A DNA stretch of 64,000 nt from JAICXG01 sp036494545 (GCA_036494545.1 DASXOB010000002.1:186001-250000), one strand, 5' to 3'; counted from the first letter of the stretch, positions 1 to 9,449 are shown. The notes: generated by a model from the letters alone, not told the origin. Translations and numbers: made by a program.

Positions 1-281
1 CTGCGTTTCTCCGCCCGCAATTCGTTGAGACAGGTGTTCACGGCGATGCGCGATATCCAATGCGCCAAGGGTACCTTGCCTGAGTACTTGTCGAGGTTTT
101 GAAAAACTTTGATGAAAATCATCTGAGCAAGATCCTCTTCGCTGACCCGCCGTGGGAGATGGGAGCGCACCAGGCGGAGAACAAACGGGCGAAATTGTTG
201 CAGGAGCTCATGCGCCGCAGCCTCATCACCTTGTGCGATTTGTTGAAGGCATGCTTGCTCGTCAAAACTCGCATCGGGCAT
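1..281 (-). CDS. ECF-type RNA polymerase sigma factor, N-terminal part (runs off left edge)
   Basis: The first 93 codons of a sigma-70 family regulator; the rest lies left of the window. It starts at an ATG (279-281) and carries the sigma region 2 pattern: an acidic EEDLAQ stretch, then FIKVFQNLDKY, then the aromatic/basic WISRIAVNTCLNELRAEKR helix that contacts the -10 element. Such factors usually pair with an anti-sigma or a periplasmic sensor, and the divergent gene at 635 encodes a small exported protein that could belong to the same response. Target promoters cannot be read from the window. Family assignment is secure; the stimulus is unknown. Confidence 0.85.
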   Translation of the reverse strand, partial: MPDASFDEQACLQQIAQGDEAAAHELLQQFRPFVLRLVRSHLPRRVSEEDLAQMIFIKVFQNLDKYSGKVPLAHWISRIAVNTCLNELRAEKR

Positions 282-634
282 GGGCGGTCGGGCAGCGGAT
301 CCACATCGCAATCAAGACACCCACAGGTCGATTGGGTTACAAAATTTGATACCAACCCATGTAACCAAGTCCCGGCCAGGTTGTCTTTATCAACGCGGGA
401 TTATACCCCGAAACGACAGAGAAGAAATGGAAATCAATGACGTGCTTTCATTCGCCGCTACGGCTCGCCGCGTGCCAACCGGGCAGTCGAGCCACCCAGC
501 CGAGGCAGAGTGCATCGGAATTGCCGCAGTCCTGAAAAAGTTCTCTCAAAGTACCTGTAACCGATCGGCGACCGGGGTTGTCTCTAAGTCCGACAATATC
601 CGCAACCAAATTCAGTAACCTAACGAATAAAGCA
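282..634. other. Intergenic region between divergent sigma factor and periplasmic protein
   Basis: About 350 bases that should hold the promoters of both divergent genes. I see no convincing coding frame with a start and no clear terminator. One near-copy of the dispersed genomic word (ACCTAACGA, 618-626) lies just before the start of the plus-strand gene. Confidence 0.5.
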
Positions 635-1015
635 ATGAAATACAGGAAGCTTTCTCTTCTTACTCTCGGCTGTATCGCCCTGCTCGCTCTTGCGCCGATC
701 GCAAACGCACAGGGACCGGAAGATCCAATGGCGTTTCATCATCATGGTCCACCCGATTTGACTCTGATGCTGACGCGGCTTCTCAACCTGAGCGACGCGC
801 AGCAGGCTCAGGTCAAGCCTCTAGTGTCGGAGGTGCAACCTCAACTAGATGCCATTCATAAGCAGGCTCGGGAGGCGGCCGATGCGATCATCAAACAACT
901 GAACGCAAAGATTCGCCCGCTGCTTACCGTCGATCAGCAGAGGCGTCTGGACGCTTTCGAAACGCTGCACGCGCCGCGGCCGGAGTCGCCAGCTTCCGGC
1001 GGGGCGACGCAATAA
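635..1015 (+). CDS. Small periplasmic Spy/CpxP-like (LTxxQ-type) protein
   Basis: A 126-residue exported protein. It has a clear signal peptide (basic MKYRK, hydrophobic core to about residue 22, cleavage after ANA). The mature part has a His-rich start (FHHHGPPD), then a predicted helical region: LLNLSDAQQAQVKPLV and, later, IRPLLTVDQQRRLDAFE. That alternation of an 'LS..Q' and an 'LT..QQ' turn is typical of the Spy/CpxP/heavy-metal-sensor group of periplasmic chaperones or sensors. I chose the ATG at 635 over upstream starts because it gives the signal peptide directly. It is divergent from the ECF sigma gene, a common arrangement for envelope stress modules. Function is inferred from architecture only. 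Confidence 0.7.
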   Translation: MKYRKLSLLTLGCIALLALAPIANAQGPEDPMAFHHHGPPDLTLMLTRLLNLSDAQQAQVKPLVSEVQPQLDAIHKQAREAADAIIKQLNAKIRPLLTVDQQRRLDAFETLHAPRPESPASGGATQ

Positions 1016-1041
1016 CTTTTACCAGGTAGGGTGGTCAATGG

Positions 1042-1085
1042 GAACGAGGGTTGCGGCTTTGCCGTGACCCTCGTTCTTCTTTTTT
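1042..1085 (+). terminator. Strong Rho-independent terminator
   Basis: Bases 1042-1057 pair with 1061-1076 through a TTT loop: a 16-bp stem with only two G.T wobbles (GAACGAGGGT pairs ACCCTCGTTC at the base). It is followed by TTCTTTTTT. It lies 26 bases after the stop of the periplasmic protein gene and would end that transcript. Confidence 0.85.
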
Positions 1086-1470
1086 GGGGATTAGCTGGCC
1101 AAAAGCGAGCGTTGCCTGACGATTTTCAAAATCAGCGCGGCTGGGTTGACCATAGACTTTGTCATTGGTCCGGCGCCATAAGTGGCCGGATGGCTCCAGG
1201 AGGGGGCGCCCCGCGTAGAGTTGACCGAATCCAGCTTATTACGTTCGTCATGCGGCACGCCGGATTTTCATAGGGTAATTTCTATTTACCCGAGCGGTTT
1301 TGGACCCCTGAAAGAGACAAGAACAAAGCGGGAATCATGACCGCCTGCTCGCTGCTTTTCGTCGGAGGCCGTCGTGCCCTAACGATCCATTCCCCAGGGC
1401 GGGGTCGCGACAAACATTTGAAACCTGCAATCAACGCCGCTAGATCACGCCTCCAATGCGCCGACGGAAA
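1086..1470. other. Intergenic region upstream of the permease
   Basis: About 385 bases with no supported gene. It contains a small inverted repeat (GGGTAA...TTACCC near 1273-1291) of doubtful significance, and a near-copy of the genomic word (CCTAACGA, 1378-1385). Presumably it holds the permease promoter. Confidence 0.4.
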
Positions 1471-2793
1471 ATGTCCCAACCGGTAAGGAACATCTCACTC
1501 CTTACCGCGACATGCATTGTGGTGGCCAATATGATTGGCACCGGAATCTTCACCAGCCTTGGTTTCCAGGTTGGCGATCTTCCGACTGGCTTCGCTATCC
1601 TCGCGGTCTGGACTGTAGGCGGCGTCTGCGCACTTTGCGGCGCCCTCTCGTATGCAGAGCTGGGTGCGGCTTTGCCGCGTTCAGGAGGTGAATATAATTT
1701 TCTGCGCGAAATCTATCACCCCGCAGTTGGATTCGTCGCCGGGTGGATTTCCGCGACCGTCGGTTTCGCAGCGCCGGTTGCGATTGCGGCCATCCCTTTT
1801 GGTACTTATCTGGCCGGAGTCTTTCCTGCGCTTAATCCGCTTGCTCTCTCGTTAGCCGTTGTGGTCCTGACAACCCTCGTTTTGCTTTGGGATCTGCGGC
1901 TTGGGAGCGGATTTCAGAATACATCGACACTCCTTAAGATTGCTTTGATTCTCATCATCGTTGTCGCCGGGCTTGTAACGAGGACCGGCCATCTGGTTTC
2001 GTTCTTTCCATCACCCCGCGATCCTTCGCTTATTGTGAGTGCACCATTTGCGGTCAGCCTCTACTGGGTCATGTATGCCTATTCGGGTTGGAATGCTTCC
2101 ACCTACATCGTGGGTGAAGTGCGAAATCCTTCCCGCACCATCCCATTGTCGTTAGGCATTGGCACTCTGATTGTGACCGCGCTTTATCTTGGAATTAACG
2201 CCGCTTTTCTTCGCACCACCCCCCCGAGCGAGATGGCAGGCAAACAGGAGGTTGGTCTTATAGCCGGGGTGCACATCTTTGGCCAGGCCGGCGGCAAAAT
2301 CATGGCGCTCTTCATCGCACTCGGGTTAGTCTCAGCGGTCAGCGCGATGATGTGGATCGGCCCGCGTGTGACCATGACCATGGGAGAAGATTTCAACGCG
2401 CTTTCCTGGCTCGCGAAACGTAACCGCCGTGGCATCCCAATCCGCGCGACCCTGGTTCAATGTGCCATCGTTATTCTCCTGATCGTGGTCACGAGTTTTC
2501 AGAAAGTAGTGAACTATGTCCAGTTCAGTCTCGCCCTTTGCTCGACTCTTACCGTGCTTGGCCTCTTTGTCCTTCGCTGGCGTCAACCGGAGTTACGACG
2601 TCCATATAGAACATGGGGTTATCCAGTCACGCCGCTTATTTTTCTTGGTGTAAGTCTCTGGATGCTTTGGCATCTGCTCGAAAGCTCTACCACGCGCACG
2701 CCTTCGCTCTGGGGTCTTGCCACCGTCGCGCTTGGGCTTGCCGTATACTATCTTTCGCCCAGAGGAAAAGCTGCGAAAGCCAGTCTTCGGTAA
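1471..2793 (+). CDS. APC-family amino acid permease
   Basis: A 440-residue integral membrane transporter of the amino acid-polyamine-organocation superfamily. The N-terminus has the hallmark unwound first helix MIGTGIFTSLGF, followed by GALSYAELGAALPRSGGEY, the conserved TM2-3 signature, and about 12 hydrophobic segments. I prefer the ATG at 1471 because it has GACGGA upstream; an in-frame ATG at 1456 lacks a ribosome site. It stands alone between a terminator and a convergent hydrolase gene. The genomic word lies in the gene at 2149-2157, read as Ser-Leu-Gly. The substrate cannot be deduced, but the LAT/Bap-like subfamily suggests neutral or branched amino acids. Confidence 0.9.
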   Translation: MSQPVRNISLLTATCIVVANMIGTGIFTSLGFQVGDLPTGFAILAVWTVGGVCALCGALSYAELGAALPRSGGEYNFLREIYHPAVGFVAGWISATVGFAAPVAIAAIPFGTYLAGVFPALNPLALSLAVVVLTTLVLLWDLRLGSGFQNTSTLLKIALILIIVVAGLVTRTGHLVSFFPSPRDPSLIVSAPFAVSLYWVMYAYSGWNASTYIVGEVRNPSRTIPLSLGIGTLIVTALYLGINAAFLRTTPPSEMAGKQEVGLIAGVHIFGQAGGKIMALFIALGLVSAVSAMMWIGPRVTMTMGEDFNALSWLAKRNRRGIPIRATLVQCAIVILLIVVTSFQKVVNYVQFSLALCSTLTVLGLFVLRWRQPELRRPYRTWGYPVTPLIFLGVSLWMLWHLLESSTTRTPSLWGLATVALGLAVYYLSPRGKAAKASLR

Positions 2794-2972
2794 ATTCCCA
2801 TACTAAAAAGTAAGCCAATTATTAAGACGGTAATGGCGACGATATTACGCTTACTTTCGTGCCGTGACTGAATTCTTGCTGTGCGTTAGTCGAAAGTTTC
2901 GATGCCTTTGGTTAGTGCGAACACCATCGGCCGCACGACATTTTGCTCGAACGAAGGCTTGCAACCACTTGG

Positions 2973-4001
2973 CTATTTCGCGAGTAAAAGCCTTAGGAAA
3001 TGACTATCGGAGAACTTCCTGCCGGTGCCTTGTCTAACAACAACAAGATCGAGCGAAGGAATGACGTAGAGGCGTTGATAGCCGGAACCGATGCAAGCCA
3101 CCAGATCACTCGGAGCTTCGCGGCAGAGACAAGCGTCGTGCCAATCCTGGCCTGACCATTTGGGTGCCAGCATCTCCTCGAAATCGAATTCGCGCCCGTC
3201 GGGCGCAGCACGATTGTTCCACCAACCTAAGGAGAAGGCGTGATTGGCCGGCGAGCCACGCCAGGATAGCGCGAGAGTTTCAGGCCTGACCACGGGTTTG
3301 CCTTTATCCAGCACGAGCTGACCCATCCTGGCCCACTGCCGTGCAGTCATCATGAAGCCAGCGGCGAGCAGGGGATTGCCCGCGCGATCGTCAAGATAGC
3401 GTTGCGGCCCAAGTTTCATCCGATGCAGGACACGCCGCTCGAGGTATTCGGTCGGCGTTTGTTTCCCGAGTTTCTCCTTCAGGACTTCGTGGAAGACCTG
3501 CAAGGCCGACGGTCCATAAATGAATGCCGTGCCTGGCGCTGCAACCGCTGGCAAGCGCAGGGCGGTTTTGTCGCGGTTGCCGTATTCGTTGACCTGCAGT
3601 TCGAAACCCGGCGCCAGCCCAGAGGAGAAATCGAGCAGTTGCCGAATTGTGATCTGGGATTTGCGTGAATCTTTGCGCCAAGCCGCGATGGTGTTTGCCA
3701 CGCGCTCGTCGAGGTCAAGAATGCCGTCGTCGGCCGCGGCGAGCGCAGCCAGGTTCCAGAAGGCCTTTGTCCCGCTATAAATCCGTTGCGGTGTCCTGGG
3801 ATCGCCCTTGCGATGGTATTCTTCGAGCACGTTTTTTCCGTTTTGCATCACCAGAAGCGAAAGCCCGCAATGTTCCGCAGAATACTTCTCGGCTCTTCGC
3901 GCGGCGGCGAGGTCGAGTCTTGCTCCGGCGCCATCCACGAAGAGAAAAACCGGGAGAACTCCGGAAGCAATCGTTACGTAAAAATTTCTTCTCCGCATCA
4001 T
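2973..4001 (-). CDS. Secreted serine hydrolase, class C beta-lactamase / penicillin-binding-protein fold
   Basis: A 342-residue exported serine hydrolase. An N-terminal signal segment (MMRRRNFYVTIASGVLPVF) is followed by the beta-lactamase-like domain. The catalytic S-x-x-K box is SGTK in IYSGTKAFWNLAA (about residues 76-79). A YGN or YGPS element could supply the second (YxN) box. The family contains D-alanyl-D-alanine peptidases, esterases and beta-lactamases, and the substrate is not predictable. It is divergent from lgt with only 25 bases between the starts, so the promoters overlap. The start at 4001 (ATG ATG) fits the signal peptide. Confidence 0.85.
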   Translation of the reverse strand: MMRRRNFYVTIASGVLPVFLFVDGAGARLDLAAARRAEKYSAEHCGLSLLVMQNGKNVLEEYHRKGDPRTPQRIYSGTKAFWNLAALAAADDGILDLDERVANTIAAWRKDSRKSQITIRQLLDFSSGLAPGFELQVNEYGNRDKTALRLPAVAAPGTAFIYGPSALQVFHEVLKEKLGKQTPTEYLERRVLHRMKLGPQRYLDDRAGNPLLAAGFMMTARQWARMGQLVLDKGKPVVRPETLALSWRGSPANHAFSLGWWNNRAAPDGREFDFEEMLAPKWSGQDWHDACLCREAPSDLVACIGSGYQRLYVIPSLDLVVVRQGTGRKFSDSHFLRLLLAK

Positions 4002-4026
4002 TTGTTGACTGGATTACGCTGCCATC

Positions 4027-4971
4027 TTGTTCGCGTACTACGTCAATAATTTCAGTCCGTTCCTGGTCAAGTTTGGACCAACCTTTGGGATCCGTTGGTA
4101 CGGGTTTTCCTATCTCCTTGGATTTCTCTGCGGATTTCTTCTTCTTCGCTGGCTGGCAGAGCGGCGTTATTGCGCTTTACCGGCGGAAAGAGTGGGAGAT
4201 TACATCATCGTGGCTTCGTTAGGTGTGGTGATCGGTGGCCGACTGGGTTACGCCTTTTTTTATCGTCCTTCCCTGACAATGAGCGATCCGCTTTTTATCT
4301 TTCGGGTTTGGGAAGGTGGAATGTCGAGCCACGGCGGCATGATCGGCCTCACCCTCGCAACCTTTCTTTACGCGCGTTGGCAAAAGATCTCATGGGTGGG
4401 ATTGGCTGATAACATCGCGGTCGTCGCGCCGGTCGGTTTGTTTTTCGGACGCTGCGCCAATTTCATTAACGGCGAGCTTTACGGGCGTTCTTCCTCGGTC
4501 GCCTGGGCAATGCAGTTTCCAAAGGAAGCGCTCGATATCCCGGAGGTTGGCAGTCGAACTCTTGCCGCTGCGCATGCGCTACAGCTCTCAGCTGGCGATC
4601 TGGAGAGCATCATTACGCGGGCCCGGGAAGGTGACGCCGCCTTGCAACAAGTACTTCAACAAACGCTTACCCCGCGTCATCCTTCGCAGATTTACGAAGC
4701 AATACTCGAAGGCGTTTTTTTGTTTGGGTGCCTGTGGTTCCTCCGGCTTCGCACCCGGCAGCCACGCGGCATGCTGGCGGGATTGTTCCTCCTTCTTTAC
4801 GCCTTCGTTAGGGTGATTGTGGAATATTTTCGCGAGCCGGATGCACCGCTCACCGGACCATTCACGCGCGGGCAAACCCTCAGCGTGTTACTGATCGCCG
4901 GCGGGCTTTGCTTCATCATTTATGCAATGAAGACAAAGTCGTACGAAGCAGCGCAAACCGGGGCCAAATAG
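4027..4971 (+). CDS. lgt: Prolipoprotein diacylglyceryl transferase
   Basis: A membrane enzyme moving diacylglycerol from phosphatidylglycerol to the lipobox cysteine of prolipoproteins, the first step of lipoprotein maturation. It has 314 residues and seven or so hydrophobic helices. Diagnostic motifs are present: the SSHGG element (about residues 101-105), the Lgt signature FGRCANFINGELYGR (about 139-153) and HPSQIYEA (about 218-225). The start is a TTG; an in-frame TGA lies only 18 bases upstream and no ATG lies between. Near-copies of the genomic word occur at 4216 and 4805. Several lipobox proteins in this window are its likely substrates. Confidence 0.95.
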   Translation: MFAYYVNNFSPFLVKFGPTFGIRWYGFSYLLGFLCGFLLLRWLAERRYCALPAERVGDYIIVASLGVVIGGRLGYAFFYRPSLTMSDPLFIFRVWEGGMSSHGGMIGLTLATFLYARWQKISWVGLADNIAVVAPVGLFFGRCANFINGELYGRSSSVAWAMQFPKEALDIPEVGSRTLAAAHALQLSAGDLESIITRAREGDAALQQVLQQTLTPRHPSQIYEAILEGVFLFGCLWFLRLRTRQPRGMLAGLFLLLYAFVRVIVEYFREPDAPLTGPFTRGQTLSVLLIAGGLCFIIYAMKTKSYEAAQTGAK

Positions 4972-5034
4972 TCTCGCGTGGCAAATGCTTGCGGACGCGC
5001 GACGACCTGACCAGAAGCGCCTAACGAACACTCG

Positions 5035-5628
5035 TCAGTTTCCGGCAAATGTCTGTTTCCGCAGTACGAAGCCGGCAACCAATCCAGCGCACAAAAATCC
5101 AACCACCTGGGTGAAAATGTAGGACAGCGTGTAGCTCGTCGGAAAGCCGTACCAGTTCCAATAGGAGATGTTGGTCGCAATCGCCGCCAGAATTCCGGCG
5201 ACAATCATGAATCCCACCCGCGCCCCAAAACTCATCAGGCGCGTCTTACTCAGCAGATAAACGGCGAGCAACGCCTCCGTCACTTCGGTGAGAAATTCCA
5301 CGCCCAGCCAGCGAATCATGTCTACCGGACGCGAGCCGGCTGAATTGTACATCAAAATTCCGGAAGGACGGCGCGCGAAGTTATCTGCCATGTGCTTCAT
5401 CGCCTCGTTTTTTTGCTCGCGCGTCGGGTTGGGCCCAAGCCCAAACCCTGGAAAAATGTATAATCCGGACTTCTCCGCGATGTTGTTCTGCAGGGCATCG
5501 AGAACCGTTTGTTCGTTAGGGATTTCACGTAACCCCGTCTCGCCGAGTGGCAGCGCCATATGTGCAATCGAGCTCCAGATAAACATCGCAATCCCACCCA
5601 ACAGACCGGCCAAAAATATTCGAGTCAT
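5035..5628 (-). CDS. Four-helix membrane protein of unknown function, tandem paralogue 1
   Basis: A 197-residue protein I cannot name. It has one N-terminal hydrophobic segment (MTRIFLAGLLGGIAMFIW), an extramembrane loop of about 95 residues with conserved NNIAEKSGLYIFPG and PSGILMYNSAGSRP blocks, then three further membrane segments. It is clearly paralogous to its upstream neighbour (5646-6392), which shares these blocks plus FLTE, TRL, ARVGF, AAIATN and WNWYGF. The 17-base spacing suggests one transcript, read leftward. The genomic word (5019-5027) sits just beyond the stop codon. The paired organisation may mean a heteromeric complex. Confidence 0.75.
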   Translation of the reverse strand: MTRIFLAGLLGGIAMFIWSSIAHMALPLGETGLREIPNEQTVLDALQNNIAEKSGLYIFPGFGLGPNPTREQKNEAMKHMADNFARRPSGILMYNSAGSRPVDMIRWLGVEFLTEVTEALLAVYLLSKTRLMSFGARVGFMIVAGILAAIATNISYWNWYGFPTSYTLSYIFTQVVGFLCAGLVAGFVLRKQTFAGN

Positions 5629-5645
5629 AGATCAAATGTTCGCGA

Positions 5646-6392
5646 TCATGCTTTAGTTATTTCGGAGAAGTCGAGTGGCGAATGGTAACGGATTGTTCGG
5701 TTTTCTCCGCCGCGTGATTTGAGTCCACGCATATCTGGCACTCGTGAATCGTTATCGATCGAAAGTAGCGCGCGGTACGCCTGTTGCAGTTGGCGAATTT
5801 TCGACAGCACCAAAGACCTCCCTTTGAGCACGAAAGCCGCGACCACGCTGAGACAAAGAAATCCCACCAGCTGAATCAGCATGTAAGGGAGGATATAACT
5901 CGCGGAAAATCCATACCAATTCCAATGAGGCACATTGGTCGCGATCGCCGCGATTACGCCGATCAGGAGAATAAACCCCACGCGGGCCAGGTAAGTCCTC
6001 AGCCTCGTGCAACTCAAAAGAAAAACCGCGGTAAACGCTTCCACCAGTTCGGTCAAAAATTCGATCGACAGCCAGCGAAGCCTCTCGATCGGACGCGAAC
6101 CGGCGGCATTGTACATCAAGATGCCCGACGGATAGCGCGCGACCTTTTCAGCCAACTTTTCCGTCACGATATCGTTTCCGGCTGCTGGCGAATTTAACTC
6201 CAACCTAAGGCTGGGAAAAATATAGACGCCGGATTTTTCGGCGATGTTGCTTCGCAATGCACCAAGCACCGCGGTCTCGTTAGGCAGTTTTTGCAGGCCA
6301 GTGTTGCCAATCCTGAGACTGGTGTAGGCCAGGTGAGTCCAGATAAACGCGGCGATACACCCAAACAGGCTGGCAAAAAAGATCCGAGTCAT
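5646..6392 (-). CDS. Four-helix membrane protein of unknown function, tandem paralogue 2
   Basis: A 248-residue paralogue of the next gene. It has the same topology: an N-terminal helix (MTRIFFASLFGCIAAFIW), a loop with NIAEKSGVYIFPS and PSGILMYNAAGSRP, then three helices. It differs by about 50 extra residues at the C-terminus (QLQQAYRALLSIDNDSRV onward) that are hydrophilic and probably cytoplasmic. The genomic word is in the gene at 6277-6285, read as Pro-Asn-Glu. It arose by tandem duplication. No function can be assigned from the sequence. Confidence 0.75.
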   Translation of the reverse strand: MTRIFFASLFGCIAAFIWTHLAYTSLRIGNTGLQKLPNETAVLGALRSNIAEKSGVYIFPSLRLELNSPAAGNDIVTEKLAEKVARYPSGILMYNAAGSRPIERLRWLSIEFLTELVEAFTAVFLLSCTRLRTYLARVGFILLIGVIAAIATNVPHWNWYGFSASYILPYMLIQLVGFLCLSVVAAFVLKGRSLVLSKIRQLQQAYRALLSIDNDSRVPDMRGLKSRGGENRTIRYHSPLDFSEITKA

Positions 6393-6656
6393 CGTCAGTA
6401 GTTTCTTACAATAATGTTAGAAAGTTGATCCATCGCAACGTCCAGAACGAAATGGATTGAGGGCGCCGATTCGCGGGAGCGACGGCACTCCTCTGAGGCG
6501 AACGTAACTCTTCAATTCGCTGCCGTCTTTGCTCAGAGTCTAACTTCTGTCAGTATTAGCGTTTTCCATGAGTGAAACAGAATCTCATGTCGAGCTGAAG
6601 ACATTTTTGGCGAAGGCTCTCGCATCCCGTCGGACAGCGGTTGAGCTGGAAAGAAA

Positions 6657-8468
6657 ATGAAGGCAAACCAAGCGGCCAGCCATTCGCTTTTGCGAGATTT
6701 TCGAACCGACAGCCGAATGCTGGTCTTAATCGGGTTGGCCATCCCGATTGGCGCGGTGAGCGCGGTCGTGGCCAAAGTCCTTCTTTGGCTGATTGCGGAG
6801 CTTACCAATATCGTCTTTTTCCAACGCTTTTCCTCCGTTCTCCCCGACCTGCAGAATCATCATCTCGGAGTGTGGGTGATCGCGGCGCCGGTTGCCGGTG
6901 CATTGATTATCGGGCTCATGGCCCGTTACGGTTCGGAAAAGATTCGCGGCCACGGGATCCCCGAGGCTTTAGAGGCAATTCTGCTCGGCGGCAGTCTGGT
7001 CGAGCCGAAGGTTGCGTTCCTTAAGCCAGTCTCGTCGGCCATCTCAATCGGAACGGGCGGGCCATTTGGAGCGGAGGGTCCGATCATCATGACCGGCGGC
7101 GCCTTCGGCTCGCTGATTGCGCAGTTTTTTCACCTCACGGCCGCAGAGCGAAAAACGCTTCTTGTCGCCGGTGCTGCGGCTGGAATGGCAGCGGTCTTTT
7201 CTACTCCGATCGCGGCCGTCTTGCTCGCGGTCGAGTTGCTTCTTTTCGAATGGCGACCGCGCAGCTTCGTCCCGGTCGCGGTCGCAGCGGTCGTCGCTGC
7301 TCTTCTTCGAGTACCCTTGTTGGGCGCGGGCCCGATTTTTCCAGTTGCCCCCCATCCTGCGCTCGCGGCGACGGTTATTCTTTGGTCGGTCGCGATTGGT
7401 CTTCTGGTCGGCTTCGGGTCGGGTTTGCTAACGATCCTGGTTTACTGGTGCGAGGACCTTTTCCTCAAGGTGCCGATACATTGGATGTGGTGGCCGGCGT
7501 TAGGCGCGCTTTTCGTTGGCCTGGGCGGTTGGTTTGATCCGCGCGTTCTTGGAGTGGGCTATCGCTACATCGATGGCTTGCTCAATGGTCACATTTTAGG
7601 GCTAGCGGTTCTTTCCTTGCTTTGCCTGAAGGCGCTGGTCTGGTCGATTTCGTTAGGCTCCGGCACTTCGGGAGGTGTGCTTGCGCCGCTGCTCATCATC
7701 GGCGGCGCAACGGGAGTTTTCGTTGGGCAATGGGTGCCGGCCGGCGATCCAGGCCTTTGGGCAGCGGTCGCGATGGCGGGCATGATGGGCGGCACCATGC
7801 GTTCTCCTCTCACCGGGATGTTCTTCATGCTCGAGCTAACCGGAGACATGAACACGCTCCCCGCCCTTCTCTGTGGGTCGGTGGCGGCTCTGGCTGTAAC
7901 CGTCTTGCTCATGAGGCGCTCGATCCTGACGGAAAAGCTTGCCCGGCGCGGTCAACACATTGCTCGCGAATACAGCGTCGATTTTTTCGAGCTCATGCGC
8001 GTGGCGGATGTGATGGATCGAAATGCTCTCGTCTTACCCGGAACAGTTCCACTTACGCGCTATGCTGCTCAACTTGCCAAGGGTGATGTGTTGGTTTGCC
8101 GGCACCAGGGAACATTGTTAGGCGACGAAGATGGTCAGCTCACCGGTATCATCACTCGAGGTGATGTCGTGCGTGCCCTCGAGGAAACAGGCAATAGTTC
8201 GATGACCGTGGCCGAGGCGGGATCGCGAGACGTGATCGTCACCTATCCCGACGAGACATTGCACGACGCAATTACAAAGATGCTTCGGCGCGACATCGGT
8301 CGACTGCCGGTGGTAGAGCGGGCATACCCGAGAAAGGTTGTCGGATATCTCGGACGCGCCGGCATCCTGAGCGCGCTGCAGCGTTATCATCGGGAAGAAC
8401 ATGTCCGGGAGCGCGGAGCAAAGATCAGAAGCGCTAATCAGGAAAAAATTGCGTCAGTCCACGCCTGA
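6657..8468 (+). CDS. ClC-family chloride channel/antiporter with C-terminal CBS pair
   Basis: A 603-residue anion transporter. The three selectivity elements are visible: GHGIPEA (about residue 98, the GSGIP position), GPFGAEGP (about 138, carrying the gating glutamate) and GSGTSGGVLAP (about 335). About ten membrane segments are followed by two CBS domains (about 445-595, including TGIITRGDVV and RLPVVE). CBS domains usually bind adenine nucleotides and tune transport. The gating glutamate is kept, which is compatible with H+/Cl- exchange. The gene stands alone, with about 265 bases upstream for its promoter. The genomic word is internal at 7650-7658, read as Ser-Leu-Gly. Confidence 0.93.
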   Translation: MKANQAASHSLLRDFRTDSRMLVLIGLAIPIGAVSAVVAKVLLWLIAELTNIVFFQRFSSVLPDLQNHHLGVWVIAAPVAGALIIGLMARYGSEKIRGHGIPEALEAILLGGSLVEPKVAFLKPVSSAISIGTGGPFGAEGPIIMTGGAFGSLIAQFFHLTAAERKTLLVAGAAAGMAAVFSTPIAAVLLAVELLLFEWRPRSFVPVAVAAVVAALLRVPLLGAGPIFPVAPHPALAATVILWSVAIGLLVGFGSGLLTILVYWCEDLFLKVPIHWMWWPALGALFVGLGGWFDPRVLGVGYRYIDGLLNGHILGLAVLSLLCLKALVWSISLGSGTSGGVLAPLLIIGGATGVFVGQWVPAGDPGLWAAVAMAGMMGGTMRSPLTGMFFMLELTGDMNTLPALLCGSVAALAVTVLLMRRSILTEKLARRGQHIAREYSVDFFELMRVADVMDRNALVLPGTVPLTRYAAQLAKGDVLVCRHQGTLLGDEDGQLTGIITRGDVVRALEETGNSSMTVAEAGSRDVIVTYPDETLHDAITKMLRRDIGRLPVVERAYPRKVVGYLGRAGILSALQRYHREEHVRERGAKIRSANQEKIASVHA

Positions 8469-8491
8469 CGCGAGCGCACGCCGGAGCGCGG

Positions 8492-9403
8492 CTACGGTTG
8501 CTGCGGCTGCAGTGCGTCGGGATGGAATTTTTGCCAGTAGCGTGCCGCTGCCGTCACAGCCATATAGCTTGGATCGGCTCGCTCGTAGTCGGCCAGTCGT
8601 TCGTTAGGCGCGCCGGCCTCGAGAAGATCCTTTGCTTCGTAACGCGCGAACTCCGGGACTAACTCCGACTCGACGCGACCGAGGCGGAATTCATCGCGAA
8701 ACCACTTCGCCCAGCGCTGAACTCGTTCGCTCAACTTGTCGAAATGATCGTCTAAGTTGCCCGCCACCAAACCGAAGTGCGGGAGATGAAGTCGCTTTGC
8801 GCCTAATGAACGCGCACTTTGGATCGATGCGAGCCATGACTCCACATGAAGCTCAGGCGGAACGAAAGGGGGAATGGGCGGTCCACCATCGAGACGGACG
8901 CCGGCCACATCGCCGCCAAACATCACATCGTCCCAATGATAAATGTTGTGATGCGAAGCGTGCCCTGGGGTTGCGATCGAGCGGATCGTAAACTGTCCTA
9001 CTCGCACAGGATGCTTGTCATCGGTCGCTCGCACTTGCTCTTTTGCGATGGGGCGCATCTCGCCCCACAGGCGTTCCATTTCGTCTCCGAAAATGCGCGC
9101 GGCGGATTCCATCAGTCGGGCAGGATCCACGAGATGGGCCGCGCCGCGCTGGTGGACATGGACGGTTGCACCCGCTTTCGCGAGGTGCCACGCCGCTCCG
9201 GCATGATCGAGATGAATATGACTGAGAAAGACGTGACGAATGTCGTTAGGCGCAAAGCCGGCCGCGCGCATCGCCGACACAACATTTTCGAACGTCGAGT
9301 CGGCCCCGGTATCGAAGAGAGCGATTCCATCGTTCGTCTCGAGCGCGGTCGCGGCGATGACTCCAGGCCTGCCGAGATGTCGGGTGTCTAGAACGTAGAT
9401 CAT
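8492..9403 (-). CDS. Metallo-beta-lactamase-fold hydrolase
   Basis: A 303-residue MBL-fold protein. The metal motif HxHxDH is SHIHLDHAG (about residues 68-76); further ligands are probably the His of TPGHASHH and the Asp of GGDVAG. The family includes lactonases, glyoxalase-II-like and other hydrolases; the long C-terminal helical part (RRWAKWFRDEF region) resembles the MBL 'SoxH/GloB-like' proteins with an appended winged segment. I set the start at the ATG 9401-9403; an upstream in-frame TTG would add 11 unconvincing residues. It lies downstream of guaA on the same strand with a 46-base gap. Two genomic words lie inside, both read Pro-Asn-Glu/Asp. Confidence 0.85.
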   Translation of the reverse strand: MIYVLDTRHLGRPGVIAATALETNDGIALFDTGADSTFENVVSAMRAAGFAPNDIRHVFLSHIHLDHAGAAWHLAKAGATVHVHQRGAAHLVDPARLMESAARIFGDEMERLWGEMRPIAKEQVRATDDKHPVRVGQFTIRSIATPGHASHHNIYHWDDVMFGGDVAGVRLDGGPPIPPFVPPELHVESWLASIQSARSLGAKRLHLPHFGLVAGNLDDHFDKLSERVQRWAKWFRDEFRLGRVESELVPEFARYEAKDLLEAGAPNERLADYERADPSYMAVTAAARYWQKFHPDALQPQQP

Positions 9404-9449
9404 ACAGGACGGGCCATCGGCGATTGGCAATGGCAAACACCCGTTCGAC

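Noticed and set aside
1273..1291. GGGTAA...TTACCC hairpin as an operator
   Set aside because: Six-base stem only, and no regulator gene adjoins; too weak to call.
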